A DNA stretch of 64,000 bases from Ensifer sesbaniae (GTDB lineage: Bacteria > Pseudomonadota > Alphaproteobacteria > Rhizobiales > Rhizobiaceae), in contig NZ_JABEKU010000003.1 in NCBI RefSeq assembly GCF_013283665.1, forward strand, positions 6,029 through 70,028, in the 5' to 3' direction. The notes below the pieces were generated by a model that saw only the letters and a list, made by a program, of their open reading frames with translations, ran no database searches and was not told where the DNA came from. The position numbers were made by a program, and so were the translations under genes. Positions 17,841 through 25,890 of the stretch are shown in pieces; positions within the stretch are counted from its first letter, which is position 1; every line of letters starts with the position of its first letter.

Positions 17841-17855
17841 TGAACTAATCAGTCA
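17841..17855. promoter_or_regulatory. IRO-box-like iron-responsive operator (RirA type)
   Basis: TGA-N9-TCA is present (TGA 17841-17843, TCA 17853-17855), embedded in an AT-rich stretch between the divergent permease operon and the binding-protein gene. In rhizobia TGA-N9-TCA is the recognised core of the RirA iron-responsive operator. The location upstream of siderophore-uptake genes fits. A six-base motif can occur by chance, so the call rests on context. Confidence 0.65.
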
Positions 17856-17948
17856 AGTTTACTGCGACATCTTCGGCAATCGGAAGCTGTGCATTGCCCT
17901 CATCGAAAAATCGCGCTACGACGACCGGAAAAGATGAGGAAAATAGTC

Positions 17949-18878
17949 ATGAATATATCGTCGTTTTCTAATGGTCTGCGCAGCCTCGCCGTCGCGGCGA
18001 CAATGGCAGTCGTCGGCGCGCCGACCGTCATGGCCGAGACGCTGAAGATCGAGCACAGCAGCGGCGTCACCGAGGTGGAGAAAAACCCGAAGACGGTGCT
18101 GGTTTATGACTTCGGCATGCTGGAGACGCTGAACATGCTCGGCATTCCCGTTGCCGGCGTTCCCGGCTCGGCAATTCCGCCTGCGCTCGCAAAATACAAG
18201 GCGGATAGCTATCCGAAGATCGGCACGCTGTTCGAGCCCGATTACGAAGCCATCAATGCGGCGGAGGCGGACCTGGTGATCGTTGGCGGCCGGTCGCAGG
18301 CGAAATATGCCGACGTCGCCAAGATCGCGCCGACGATCGACCTCACCTCCGACGACAAGGACCTCATCGGCAGCGTCAAGAAGAACGCCGGGATCCTCGG
18401 CCAGATCTTCGGCAGGCAAGCGGAAATCAAGGCAAATGTCGACAAGCTCGACGCCTCGATCGAAAAGCTCCGCGGCATCGCGGCGGAGAAGGGCACCGGC
18501 CTCATCCTGCTCACCACAGGCGGCAAGATCAGCGCCTACGGCAAGGGATCGCGTTTCGGTGTGTTGCACGACGTCTTCGGCATCAAGCCGGCCGATCCGG
18601 ATCTGCAGGTGGCCACCCACGGCCAGGCGGTTTCCTATGAGTATATTCTCGAGACCAATCCGGATTGGATCTTCGTCGTCGATCGCGATGCGGCCATCGG
18701 CCAGCAGGCGCAGCCGGCGGCGGCGTTGCTCGACAATGAACTGGTGCGCCAGACGAAGGCCTGGAAGGATGGCCATGTCGTCTATCTCGACTCCGCCAAG
18801 CTCTATCTGACCGCCTCCGGCCTGAAGTCGCAGCAGGATATCGTCGACCAGCTGACACAAGCGCTCGAGAAGAAGTAG
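17949..18878 (+). CDS. siderophore-binding periplasmic protein (FatB/CeuE/YclQ-like)
   Basis: A 309-residue type III solute-binding protein. Residues 1-29 form a signal peptide ending AMA-like (VMAE). Two Rossmann-like lobes are joined by a long helix. The recognisable parts are KTVLVYDFGMLETLNMLGIPVAGVPG, EADLVIVGGRSQ, the helix with GIAAEKGTGLILLTTGGKI, and SYEYILETNPDWIFVVDRDAAIG. It captures a ferric siderophore for the divergent FecCD/ATPase operon. The start ATG 17949 is chosen because GAGG lies nine bases upstream; ATG 17934 is an alternative. Expression is probably iron-repressed through the IRO box. Confidence 0.88.
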   Translation: MNISSFSNGLRSLAVAATMAVVGAPTVMAETLKIEHSSGVTEVEKNPKTVLVYDFGMLETLNMLGIPVAGVPGSAIPPALAKYKADSYPKIGTLFEPDYEAINAAEADLVIVGGRSQAKYADVAKIAPTIDLTSDDKDLIGSVKKNAGILGQIFGRQAEIKANVDKLDASIEKLRGIAAEKGTGLILLTTGGKISAYGKGSRFGVLHDVFGIKPADPDLQVATHGQAVSYEYILETNPDWIFVVDRDAAIGQQAQPAAALLDNELVRQTKAWKDGHVVYLDSAKLYLTASGLKSQQDIVDQLTQALEKK

Positions 18879-19948
18879 GTTCACCGAGACCCATTATCCG
18901 CCTTGCCTTTCGTGAAGGCGCTCGACCGGAGCGAGTGCAAAGACCGAGGCTGGCTCGAGGAGCAGGGATCCGGCCCCCTGGTCGAGGGCGCCGAGGCGGT
19001 GTTTCGATTAAATGGGAGCCAACACCAAATACCCTTAAATCTTACGGTATTTTTGCCGGGGTTGGCTCCGTTTTGAGGAAGAAACAGTATTCTAATCCGA
19101 CTTGTATTGCTTTATCGAAATAAATTTCGACTTTATACTTTTTTAAAATGACGGAGCGGATCGAGATCCGCAATCGATTAATGTATACTCTAAGCTTACT
19201 CGGGACTACGCTTACGCCACGCGCTGGGTTGAATGGAAATGAGCGGAATAGCGTTCCGCCGAAACCCAAGCTGGATACTCAAAAACGAAATGCCAATCTG
19301 ACTCCAAATGCGGGCGCGCGGAAGATACCCATTCTAGTTAGTGGGTTGTAATTATTGGCTCTTTTCGGCGTAATCCGCAGCCTCCAAGCCGTTGTTATAG
19401 CGTTTGAATTTGCGCAGGCCAACGTGGCCGTCGACGCCGACCATGCGATAGTTCTCACGCATCTTCGCGCGATCGCTCGATCCGCTTCGCCTGCGCCGCC
19501 AACTCACTAGCTCGAAGGAAGTATTTTTAGGTATATCGTCCGAAGTGGATGGATCGGCAGCGCCGAGAATACCTGGGGCAGCTAATCCATCTTTTCGTCT
19601 CGGAACGGGCTGCCTTTCGCGGAAATGGGTGGGGCGCCGTGTCCGATGGAAGAGCGGTCGTTGCCATCGGGATGGCATTTTTCGCGCGCCAATGCGTGAG
19701 CCAGTCGCCGTGTAACCCAAAGATGGTTCGATTTATAACGATTTAAGGACACTCAGGGGGCGCCAATAATCCTTTTGGGTTGTTTCGTAATGAAGATCTT
19801 TACGTTACATTAGCTATCGCGAATTTTCTCCGGGGCGGGAAGTCGCCGTGATGCATAGTGGTTCCGAATAAATTTTCTGAAAGTGTGGTGCACTGCGGGA
19901 AAAACGCGGCACCCATAAAAACAAATGGAAAAATCCTAGGAGGGCGTA
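18879..19948. other. 1.07-kb AT-richer region without supported gene
   Basis: This is the largest gap in the window and is richer in A+T than its neighbours, especially 19070-19200 and 19720-19930. It begins with a GC-rich tail, then a nested hairpin (annotated separately). Open frames of 60-120 codons on both strands (such as 19148-19351 plus and 19352-19720 minus) have no ribosome-binding site or recognisable domain. The last 150 bases should carry the promoter of the LuxR-type gene, whose Shine-Dalgarno AGGAGGG is at its 3' end. It could be decayed coding sequence or regulatory RNA; I cannot tell. Confidence 0.5.
19015..19069. repeat. long nested inverted repeat / possible terminator or sRNA stem
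   Basis: GGAGCCAAC (19015-19023) pairs with GTTGGCTCC (19061-19069). Inside it AAATACC (19027-19033) pairs with GGTATTT (19046-19052) around a 12-nt loop. GTTTTG follows directly, so on the plus strand it could terminate the binding-protein transcript 136 bases after its stop codon. The structure is bigger than most simple terminators. Confidence 0.6.
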
Positions 19949-20743
19949 ATGTATCCGGGAAGCTCCAGCGTTGATGATTTTGAAGAAAACAACAAGGCAT
20001 TGTCGCAGAAGAAAAAGATTGTCATGCTCGCCAAGATTGATCTGTTTGCCGAGTGCCTGATGCAGGCGGTCGGTTCGCGGTTTCAGGGGCACGACATCGT
20101 CTGCTTTTCCGATCCGGACAATCTGTTGGACGGCAGTCTCGTCGACGTGACGCTGATCATGCTCTACCGTATGCCGGCCAAGTCCTTTCCAGCAATCTTA
20201 CGGACCATTCACGAGTTTCACCCCAAGACCTCGATCGGTCTGGTGGTGGAGAATGCCGACGAACTCGATCCGTCGATCGCCGGCTTCGTTGAGGAACGGT
20301 TGATCCACGGCGTTCTGCCGCTGAACCTGAACCTGGACGTCTGCCTTGCAGCCATCGATTTGCTGATGAAGGGGGGCGAGCACTTCCCCGCCGCCTTGTT
20401 GCGACGGCTTTCGCCCGAGCCCTTCGCTGCGAGCAGCCTCTATGGCCGGCGGTCAGAGCTGTCCGGGGCGAGTGCAGGCGCAGGTCGGCGCAAGCGCGAT
20501 GCCGGACCCGACGGATTGACGACCCGCGAAGTTCAGATTCTCGATCTGATCTGCAAGGGAACGCAAAACAAGATCATCGCCGATCGTCTTGGGTTGTCCG
20601 AGAATACCGTCAAGGTTCATGTCCGCAACATCTACAAGAAGATGAACGTTCGCAACCGCACGGAAGCGGCGTCGCGTTACTTCACCAACGATGCAGCGGC
20701 CGAGCGCGGTGGCGACACGCTTTCGTCGCGCTGGAAGAACTAA
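19949..20743 (+). CDS. LuxR-family transcription factor with degenerate receiver domain
   Basis: A 264-residue protein. Residues about 22-150 have the alternating strand/helix pattern of a response-regulator receiver. The expected phosphoacceptor Asp at the end of strand 3 is missing (TLIMLYRMP), the N-terminal acidic pair is absent (VMLAKIDLF), and the conserved Lys is not found. Residues 190-250 form a LuxR/FixJ helix-turn-helix (LTTREVQILDLICKGTQNK and LSENTVKVHVRNIYKKM). It is therefore a DNA-binding protein not controlled by classical phosphorylation. It sits just upstream of a polysaccharide operon in the same orientation and is a candidate regulator of it. The Shine-Dalgarno AGGAGGG supports the start. 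Confidence 0.82.
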   Translation: MYPGSSSVDDFEENNKALSQKKKIVMLAKIDLFAECLMQAVGSRFQGHDIVCFSDPDNLLDGSLVDVTLIMLYRMPAKSFPAILRTIHEFHPKTSIGLVVENADELDPSIAGFVEERLIHGVLPLNLNLDVCLAAIDLLMKGGEHFPAALLRRLSPEPFAASSLYGRRSELSGASAGAGRRKRDAGPDGLTTREVQILDLICKGTQNKIIADRLGLSENTVKVHVRNIYKKMNVRNRTEAASRYFTNDAAAERGGDTLSSRWKN

Positions 20744-21013
20744 ACTCGGAAGCATCGGCCAAGCATTTCATTGCTGTGCCTCGACACGATCGAGAGCGCA
20801 GTTAATTGCGTTTTGACTGCCCGTGAGGGTCTTCATGCCAGCTTCCCGTGACCTCGCTTGTGGCGAAGGATGGTCCCACGGCGGAACACGCGACCCGATA
20901 TCGTTTGACGGCTACTCCCCCGGAAAAAGCAGGATTTCTAGAGTGACCGGTAGTCCGTAGTGATTACATTATGGTTAACAAAGGATTAAGCGACTATTTC
21001 TTTCTGGATTATA

Positions 21014-21025
21014 GCGTAATTACGC
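21014..21025. promoter_or_regulatory. 12-bp perfect palindrome, candidate operator
   Basis: GCGTAATTACGC is self-complementary over 12 bases and lies 266 bp before the uxs start. The half-site CGTAA also occurs, inverted and spaced by nine bases, upstream of the LuxR gene (CGTAA at 19786-19790 and TTACG near 19800), so both could be targets of the LuxR-type protein. This is inference from symmetry only. Confidence 0.35.
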
Positions 21026-21102
21026 ATAAGTATTTTAGGATTACTCTATTATTATTTCAGATTATATTATATCAATCGATATTGTTTTAGTTGACTGGTC
21101 AG

Positions 21103-21119
21103 TAGTTATTTGATAACTA
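21103..21119. promoter_or_regulatory. inverted repeat TAGTTAT-N3-ATAACTA, candidate operator
   Basis: Perfect 7-bp arms at 21103-21109 and 21113-21119, separated by TTG, in AT-rich DNA 172 bp upstream of the uxs start codon. It is compatible with a dimeric regulator site or an RNA stem in the leader; which regulator is unknown. Confidence 0.35.
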
Positions 21120-21290
21120 GCTAATATTGAAATTGAAGATAAGTAGGTATTGAGATGAGTTGTAGAATTCGTGTTCTGTCGGGTCGTGCGTGAAATTTTA
21201 ATAAAGAAACAAATTCCTTATTATATTTCCTATAGGCAGCCCGATCTCCAATCGCCATGAGAATGGTGTTTACAATAATTGGAGGTGCGC

Positions 21291-22331
21291 ATGCGAAAGG
21301 TCGTTCCGTGGCCGTTGTCAGTCGTCGGGCAACGGGAGTTTCTAAAGAAAATCGCAGGAATACCAAGGAGAATTCTAGTAACAGGCGGAAGTGGTTTTCT
21401 TGGTTCTCATATTTGCGAAAGACTTCTTTCTCTAGGTCATACGGTTATTTGTCTCGACAATTTTTCAACGGGACGGCGCGAAAATCTCTCTCACTTGGTG
21501 CAGAACCCGCATTTCCACATCATCGATCATGACGTTCGCAATCCCTATCTGATCGATGCTGACGTCATCTTCAATTTTGCTTCTCCGGCATCACCGCCCG
21601 ACTATCAGGCCGATCCGGTCGGCACTCTCATGACCAACGTCCTCGGCGCGCTGCATGCACTCGAAAACGCGCGCGCCACCGGCGCCACGGTCATCCAGTC
21701 CTCGACCTCGGAAGTCTATGGTGATCCGCTCCTCAGTCCGCAGCGCGAGGTCTATTTCGGCAACGTCAATCCGATCGGCCCACGTGCCTGCTACGATGAA
21801 GGTAAACGGTCGGCCGAAACCCTGTTCTTCGACTACCACCGATGCCATCGGGTCAAGATCAAGGTCGCGCGCATCTTCAATACCTACGGCCCGCGCATGC
21901 GTGCGGACGATGGCCGGGTGATCTCCAATTTCGTCGTCCAGGCCCTGCTCGGCAAGGACCTGACGATCTATGGCGACGGGCAGCAGACCCGGTCCTTCTG
22001 CTATGTCGACGACCTGATCGACGGTTTTCTCCGGCTTTCAGTCTCGGCTGGTGATTGCATCGGCCCGATCAACCTCGGCAATTCCGGCGAATTCACGGTC
22101 CTCGAGCTTGCGGAAATGGTGCGGTCGCTCACCGGCTCACGCTCGCGCATCGTTCACCAGGCAGCGGTCGTCGACGATCCTCGTCAGCGCCGTCCGGATA
22201 TATCGCACGCGCTGACGGAGCTCGCCTGGGAGCCGAAGGTCATGCTGCGCGACGGGCTCGAGCGCACCATCGCTTACTTCGAGGGCCGCCTCAGCGCAGG
22301 CGATCGCGCAACGGCGGGACAGGCGGTATGA
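21291..22331 (+). CDS. uxs1: UDP-glucuronate decarboxylase (UDP-xylose synthase)
   Basis: A 346-residue extended short-chain dehydrogenase. It has the NAD-binding [15 protein letters not shown] (about 31-45), a [11 protein letters not shown] segment, the active-site Thr/Ser-Ser-Glu run [10 protein letters not shown], the catalytic YDEGK (Tyr168, Lys172) and a [15 protein letters not shown] motif. These are the diagnostic features of UXS enzymes, which convert UDP-glucuronic acid to UDP-xylose. ATG 21291 has GGAGG five bases upstream; an in-frame TTG at 21279 lies within that site and is rejected. It is the first gene of a five-gene operon, separated from the epimerase by one base. Confidence 0.88.
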   Translation: MRKVVPWPLSVVGQREFLKKIAGIPRRILVTGGSGFLGSHICERLLSLGHTVICLDNFSTGRRENLSHLVQNPHFHIIDHDVRNPYLIDADVIFNFASPASPPDYQADPVGTLMTNVLGALHALENARATGATVIQSSTSEVYGDPLLSPQREVYFGNVNPIGPRACYDEGKRSAETLFFDYHRCHRVKIKVARIFNTYGPRMRADDGRVISNFVVQALLGKDLTIYGDGQQTRSFCYVDDLIDGFLRLSVSAGDCIGPINLGNSGEFTVLELAEMVRSLTGSRSRIVHQAAVVDDPRQRRPDISHALTELAWEPKVMLRDGLERTIAYFEGRLSAGDRATAGQAV

Positions 22332-22332
22332 G

Positions 22333-23313
22333 ATGTCCCGCGTCGTACTCGTCACCGGCGGTGCCGGTTTCATAGGAAGCCACACCTGCAAGCGCCTTGC
22401 CGAACAGGATTTCGTTCCCGTCGTCTATGACAATCTTTCGACGGGGCACAGGACCAACGTAGGCTGGGGTCCCCTCGTTGAAGGCGAGCTCGAGGACACG
22501 GAACGGCTGGCGACGGTGATCCGGACGTTTCTGCCCGAATGCGTGATCCATTTTGCGGCTTCCGCCTATGTCGGGGAATCCGTCGAAGACCCGGGAAAAT
22601 ACTACCGCAACAATGTCGCAGGCAGCATCGCGCTGCTAGAAGCCTGCCGTGCAACCGGGCTTGCACGCATCGTATTTTCCAGCTCCTGCGCCACCTACGG
22701 CGTGCCGCCGCGGCTTCCGATCACCGAGGACACGGAGCAACTTCCGATAAACCCCTATGGGCGCACGAAACTGATGATCGAGCTGATGCTCGGCGACTAC
22801 GCACGCGCCTATGATTTTCGTTCCGTCGCCTTGCGTTACTTCAACGCCGCGGGCGCCGATCCGGAAGGGCAGCTCACGGAACGGCACGATCCGGAAACGC
22901 ATCTCATACCGCGCGCCCTGATGGCGGCGGCCGGCGGGATCGAAAGGCTCGACGTCTTCGGCGACGATTATCCCACGCCGGACGGAACCTGCATTCGCGA
23001 CTACATTCACGTGACCGACCTCGCCGACGCGCATGTCGCGGCCGTCAACTATCTGCGTGACGGCGGCGAGGTGCTGCGCGCCAATCTCGGCTGCGGACAC
23101 GGAACCTCGATCCGGCAGGTTCTCGAAGCCATCGATCGCGTCACAGGGCGACAGGTTCCCGTGCAGATGTTGCCGCGTCGCCCCGGCGATCCGCCCGTGC
23201 TCTATGCCGACACGAGCCGGGCGCGGCAGCGGCTGGGCTTCCGCCCGGCGCTCTCGGACATCGACACCATCATCCGCACGGCGGCGCCAGGTTTCGGGCT
23301 GGAGGTGCGGTGA
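22333..23313 (+). CDS. uxe: UDP-sugar 4-epimerase, probably UDP-xylose/UDP-arabinose (Uxe)
   Basis: A 326-residue GalE-family epimerase with TGGAGFIGSHTCKRL (8-22), SSSCATYG, the catalytic YGRTK (Tyr142, Lys146) and a FNAAGADPEG segment. By sequence alone it could be UDP-glucose 4-epimerase. Its position one base after a UDP-xylose synthase gene, and the same order in S. meliloti where the partner is the UDP-xylose 4-epimerase Uxe, make UDP-xylose to UDP-L-arabinose the likelier reaction. Its stop overlaps the next start codon by one base. Confidence 0.75.
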   Translation: MSRVVLVTGGAGFIGSHTCKRLAEQDFVPVVYDNLSTGHRTNVGWGPLVEGELEDTERLATVIRTFLPECVIHFAASAYVGESVEDPGKYYRNNVAGSIALLEACRATGLARIVFSSSCATYGVPPRLPITEDTEQLPINPYGRTKLMIELMLGDYARAYDFRSVALRYFNAAGADPEGQLTERHDPETHLIPRALMAAAGGIERLDVFGDDYPTPDGTCIRDYIHVTDLADAHVAAVNYLRDGGEVLRANLGCGHGTSIRQVLEAIDRVTGRQVPVQMLPRRPGDPPVLYADTSRARQRLGFRPALSDIDTIIRTAAPGFGLEVR

Positions 23314-25307
23314 TGAGCTGGGCGGCCGCACTCGGTGGTTTTCGCCACTCTGCCGATCTCGCGCATGCGGGGCATGTCAATCCGCATCTGACGGCACTGT
23401 TTTCCGGGCGTCTGCAGATGCTGAACATATTGGGCGTTACCGCGTGGTTCGCGGCCTTCGTGTATTTCTGGCGGTGGTGGCTTGATCCGGCCCATGTCAT
23501 GGACTGGCCGTCCTACATCCTCATCACCGTCGTCGTCGGGTGGATCACTCTGCTGCCGGTCTACTTCATCATGATCTTTTCCGGCGCGAAGGTGGCCACC
23601 GTGAGCAACGGTCCGGTACCCCGGGGACGTATCGCGATGGTCGTCACCAAGGCGCCGTCGGAGCCGTTCGCCGTCGTGCGCAAGACGCTGCAGGCGATGC
23701 TGGACCAGACCGGCTGCGATTTCGATGTCTGGCTGGCGGATGAGGACCCGTCGCCGGAAACGCTTTGCTGGTGCGCGGCCCACGGGGTTTTCATCTCAAC
23801 GCGAAAGGGTGTCGCCGAATATCATCGCGCCGCCTGGCCACGCCGCACGCGCTGCAAGGAAGGAAACCTTGCCTATTTCTACGATCACTACGGCTATGAG
23901 CGCTACGATTTCGTGGCGCAGTTCGACGCCGATCACGTGCCCGAAAGCACCTATCTCGTCGAGGTAATGCGTCCCTTCAACGACCCGTCGGTCGGCTATG
24001 TCTCGGCGCCGAGCATATGCGATGCGAATGCCACCACAAGCTGGGCGGCACGCGGGCGGCTTTATGCGGAGGCAAGCCTGCATGGCTCCCTGCAGGTCGG
24101 CTACAACAACGGCTGGGCGCCGTTATGCATCGGTTCGCATTACGCCGTGCGGACAAAGGCGCTGAAGCAGATCGGCGGGCTGGGTCCGGAACTCGCCGAA
24201 GATCATTCGACGACGCTGATGATGAACGCCCATGGCTGGCGCGGCGTGCATGCCCTGAACGCCATTGCCCATGGCGACGGGCCGGCGAACTTTGCTGATC
24301 TCGTGGTTCAGGAATTCCAATGGTCGCGCAGCCTCATGGCGATCCTGTTGAAGTATTCGCCTGTATATGTGCCGAAGCTGTCGCCGCGGCTGCAGTTCCA
24401 GTTCCTCTTTTCGCAGTTCTGGTACCCGCTGTTCTCGTGCTTCATGGCGCTGATGTTCGTGATGCCGATCGCGGCGCTTTTCATGGGGCGGATCTTCGTC
24501 GCGGTCGACTTTCCCGATTTTCTGCTGCATTTCGTGCCTTTGTCGCTGGTGCTGGTCGTGCTCGCCTATTTCTGGCGTTCGACCGGCACCTTCCGCCCGC
24601 ATGACGCGCGGGTGCTGAGTTGGGAGACGATCCTGTTCCTGTTCGCGCGGTGGCCCTGGTCGCTGCTCGGCTGCCTGGCGGCGGTGCGCGATCATCTGAG
24701 CGGCTCGTTCGTCGATTTTCGCATCACGCCAAAAGGCGGCGGCGCAGCAGGTCCCCTGCCGCTTCGGGTGCTGATGCCCTATCTCCTGCTTTCCCTGATG
24801 TCGGCGCTCGCCGTCTGGTTGATCGCCGATGCGGGAACGGCGCGCGGCTTCTACGTCTTCGCCGGGATCAACGCTCTTCTCTATGCCGGGCTCGTGGTGG
24901 TGATCCATGTTCGGCACGCGCGCGAGAACGGGCTGCCTCTCGTGCCGCGTTCGACGATGACCGCGATGATGGCCAGCTCTCAGGTGCTGGTCTCGGTCCT
25001 GTCTGCCCAATCGGCCGTGCGTCACGGTGCCGAGGCCACGGAGGCCCTGTCGCACGGCCTGGGCTTCGTGACGTTCACCGAGGCGAAATTCGCGGTTGCC
25101 GGCGCCGGACTCGGCACGAAGCTCCGGATCGTTCGCTTCCATCTGCAATGGAAAGGCTTTTCGCAGCCGGCTGAGAGCCGAGCACGGTTCGAACCTGCCC
25201 GGTCACGGCCCACCGCTAAGGGCGTCGAAAGACGGAGTGTCAGCGAAGCGGAATACCGGGAAACGACGACGACAAGGAAGGTCGGCCGATACTTCGTGCC
25301 GTCATGA
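23313..25307 (+). CDS. cellulose-synthase-like family 2 glycosyltransferase
   Basis: A 664-residue inner-membrane processive glycosyltransferase. Two N-terminal helices (about 35-90) precede a GT-A domain with the acidic motifs WLADED (near 140), FDADH (near 204) and LAEDHST (near 295), followed by QEFQW (near 332), then several C-terminal membrane helices (370-575). The canonical QxxRW is therefore QxxQW here. The C-terminal tail (about 580-664) is basic and shows no PilZ RxxxR or D/NxSxxG pattern, unlike BcsA. It probably polymerises the pentose made by Uxs/Uxe and extrudes it. The preferred start is ATG 23313, overlapping the epimerase stop, with GGAGG upstream. Confidence 0.82.
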   Translation: MSWAAALGGFRHSADLAHAGHVNPHLTALFSGRLQMLNILGVTAWFAAFVYFWRWWLDPAHVMDWPSYILITVVVGWITLLPVYFIMIFSGAKVATVSNGPVPRGRIAMVVTKAPSEPFAVVRKTLQAMLDQTGCDFDVWLADEDPSPETLCWCAAHGVFISTRKGVAEYHRAAWPRRTRCKEGNLAYFYDHYGYERYDFVAQFDADHVPESTYLVEVMRPFNDPSVGYVSAPSICDANATTSWAARGRLYAEASLHGSLQVGYNNGWAPLCIGSHYAVRTKALKQIGGLGPELAEDHSTTLMMNAHGWRGVHALNAIAHGDGPANFADLVVQEFQWSRSLMAILLKYSPVYVPKLSPRLQFQFLFSQFWYPLFSCFMALMFVMPIAALFMGRIFVAVDFPDFLLHFVPLSLVLVVLAYFWRSTGTFRPHDARVLSWETILFLFARWPWSLLGCLAAVRDHLSGSFVDFRITPKGGGAAGPLPLRVLMPYLLLSLMSALAVWLIADAGTARGFYVFAGINALLYAGLVVVIHVRHARENGLPLVPRSTMTAMMASSQVLVSVLSAQSAVRHGAEATEALSHGLGFVTFTEAKFAVAGAGLGTKLRIVRFHLQWKGFSQPAESRARFEPARSRPTAKGVERRSVSEAEYRETTTTRKVGRYFVPS

Positions 25308-25350
25308 CAGCGGCGAGAAATCGAGTGTGTAAATCTCCAACACGAGGAGA

Positions 25351-25872
25351 ATGGCGATGAAAGGGTCGACAAAAGTCATGATTCTGCCGCTGTTGCTGCC
25401 GTTTGCAGCTGCCGCGGTCTACTTGGGCGCCGAGCCGGTCAAGGCGAAGATGGAGATCAAGCCGACGCCGCTCAGCGCTTATGAAGTCTATTTGCTCTAC
25501 CGCAACAAGACCTGGCAATGGTCGACCGGCGGCGCACGCTTTACCGCGCATGACCGAAAGCTGGTGGCCTTTGTCGACAAGGGCAACGGTGACCGATCCT
25601 TCGCCGAAGGCAACTGGTATGTCAGCGACCTCGGCATGATGTGCATGCAGGCCGTATGGACGACTGCGGTCGATGCGGGCGATGCTCGGACCTGTTTCGG
25701 CCACGCCAAGATCGGCGACACGATCTATCAGCGGAAAGTGCCAAACGGCGAGTGGTATGTCTTCAAGCACGCAAAGCCCAAGCCCGATGACGCTTACTAC
25801 AGCCTCGTCGCGCAGGACGACATCACGGCAAAGGCATTGCATCTCAAGGAACAGTTCCTGGCCAAGAAATAG
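25351..25872 (+). CDS. DUF995 family exported protein
   Basis: A 173-residue protein of the DUF995 family, common in rhizobia and of unknown function. It has a hydrophobic N-terminal signal segment (about 8-32), then a compact domain with YLLYRNKTWQW, RSFAEGNWYVSDLGMMC and ARTCFGHAKIGD. Its two cysteines could form a disulfide in the periplasm. It lies 43 bp after the glycosyltransferase and 18 bp before the glycoside-hydrolase-like gene, so it belongs to the polysaccharide operon. A role in polymer maturation or export is inferred from context only. ATG 25357 is an alternative start. Confidence 0.75.
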   Translation: MAMKGSTKVMILPLLLPFAAAAVYLGAEPVKAKMEIKPTPLSAYEVYLLYRNKTWQWSTGGARFTAHDRKLVAFVDKGNGDRSFAEGNWYVSDLGMMCMQAVWTTAVDAGDARTCFGHAKIGDTIYQRKVPNGEWYVFKHAKPKPDDAYYSLVAQDDITAKALHLKEQFLAKK

Positions 25873-25890
25873 AGGCAGCAGGAGGATGAA

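Larger units (their letters stand above)
20744..21290. other. 547-bp AT-rich leader upstream of the polysaccharide operon
   Basis: No gene is supported here. From about 20960 the DNA becomes strongly AT-rich. Two sharp palindromes are present (annotated separately). A Shine-Dalgarno GGAGG at 21281-21285 precedes the UDP-xylose synthase start. The length and composition suggest a regulated promoter with several protein-binding sites and/or a long 5' untranslated RNA. Confidence 0.6.

Noticed and set aside
19148-19351. 67-codon plus-strand frame in the same gap
   Set aside because: No ribosome-binding site and no recognisable product; chance frame.
19352-19720. 122-codon minus-strand frame in the AT-richer gap
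   Set aside because: No Shine-Dalgarno sequence, no domain, and odd composition. It could be a decayed gene end, but this cannot be supported.
22333-23313. calling the epimerase simply galE
   Set aside because: The fold is GalE-like, but the one-base linkage to UDP-xylose synthase and the polysaccharide operon context favour a UDP-pentose epimerase.
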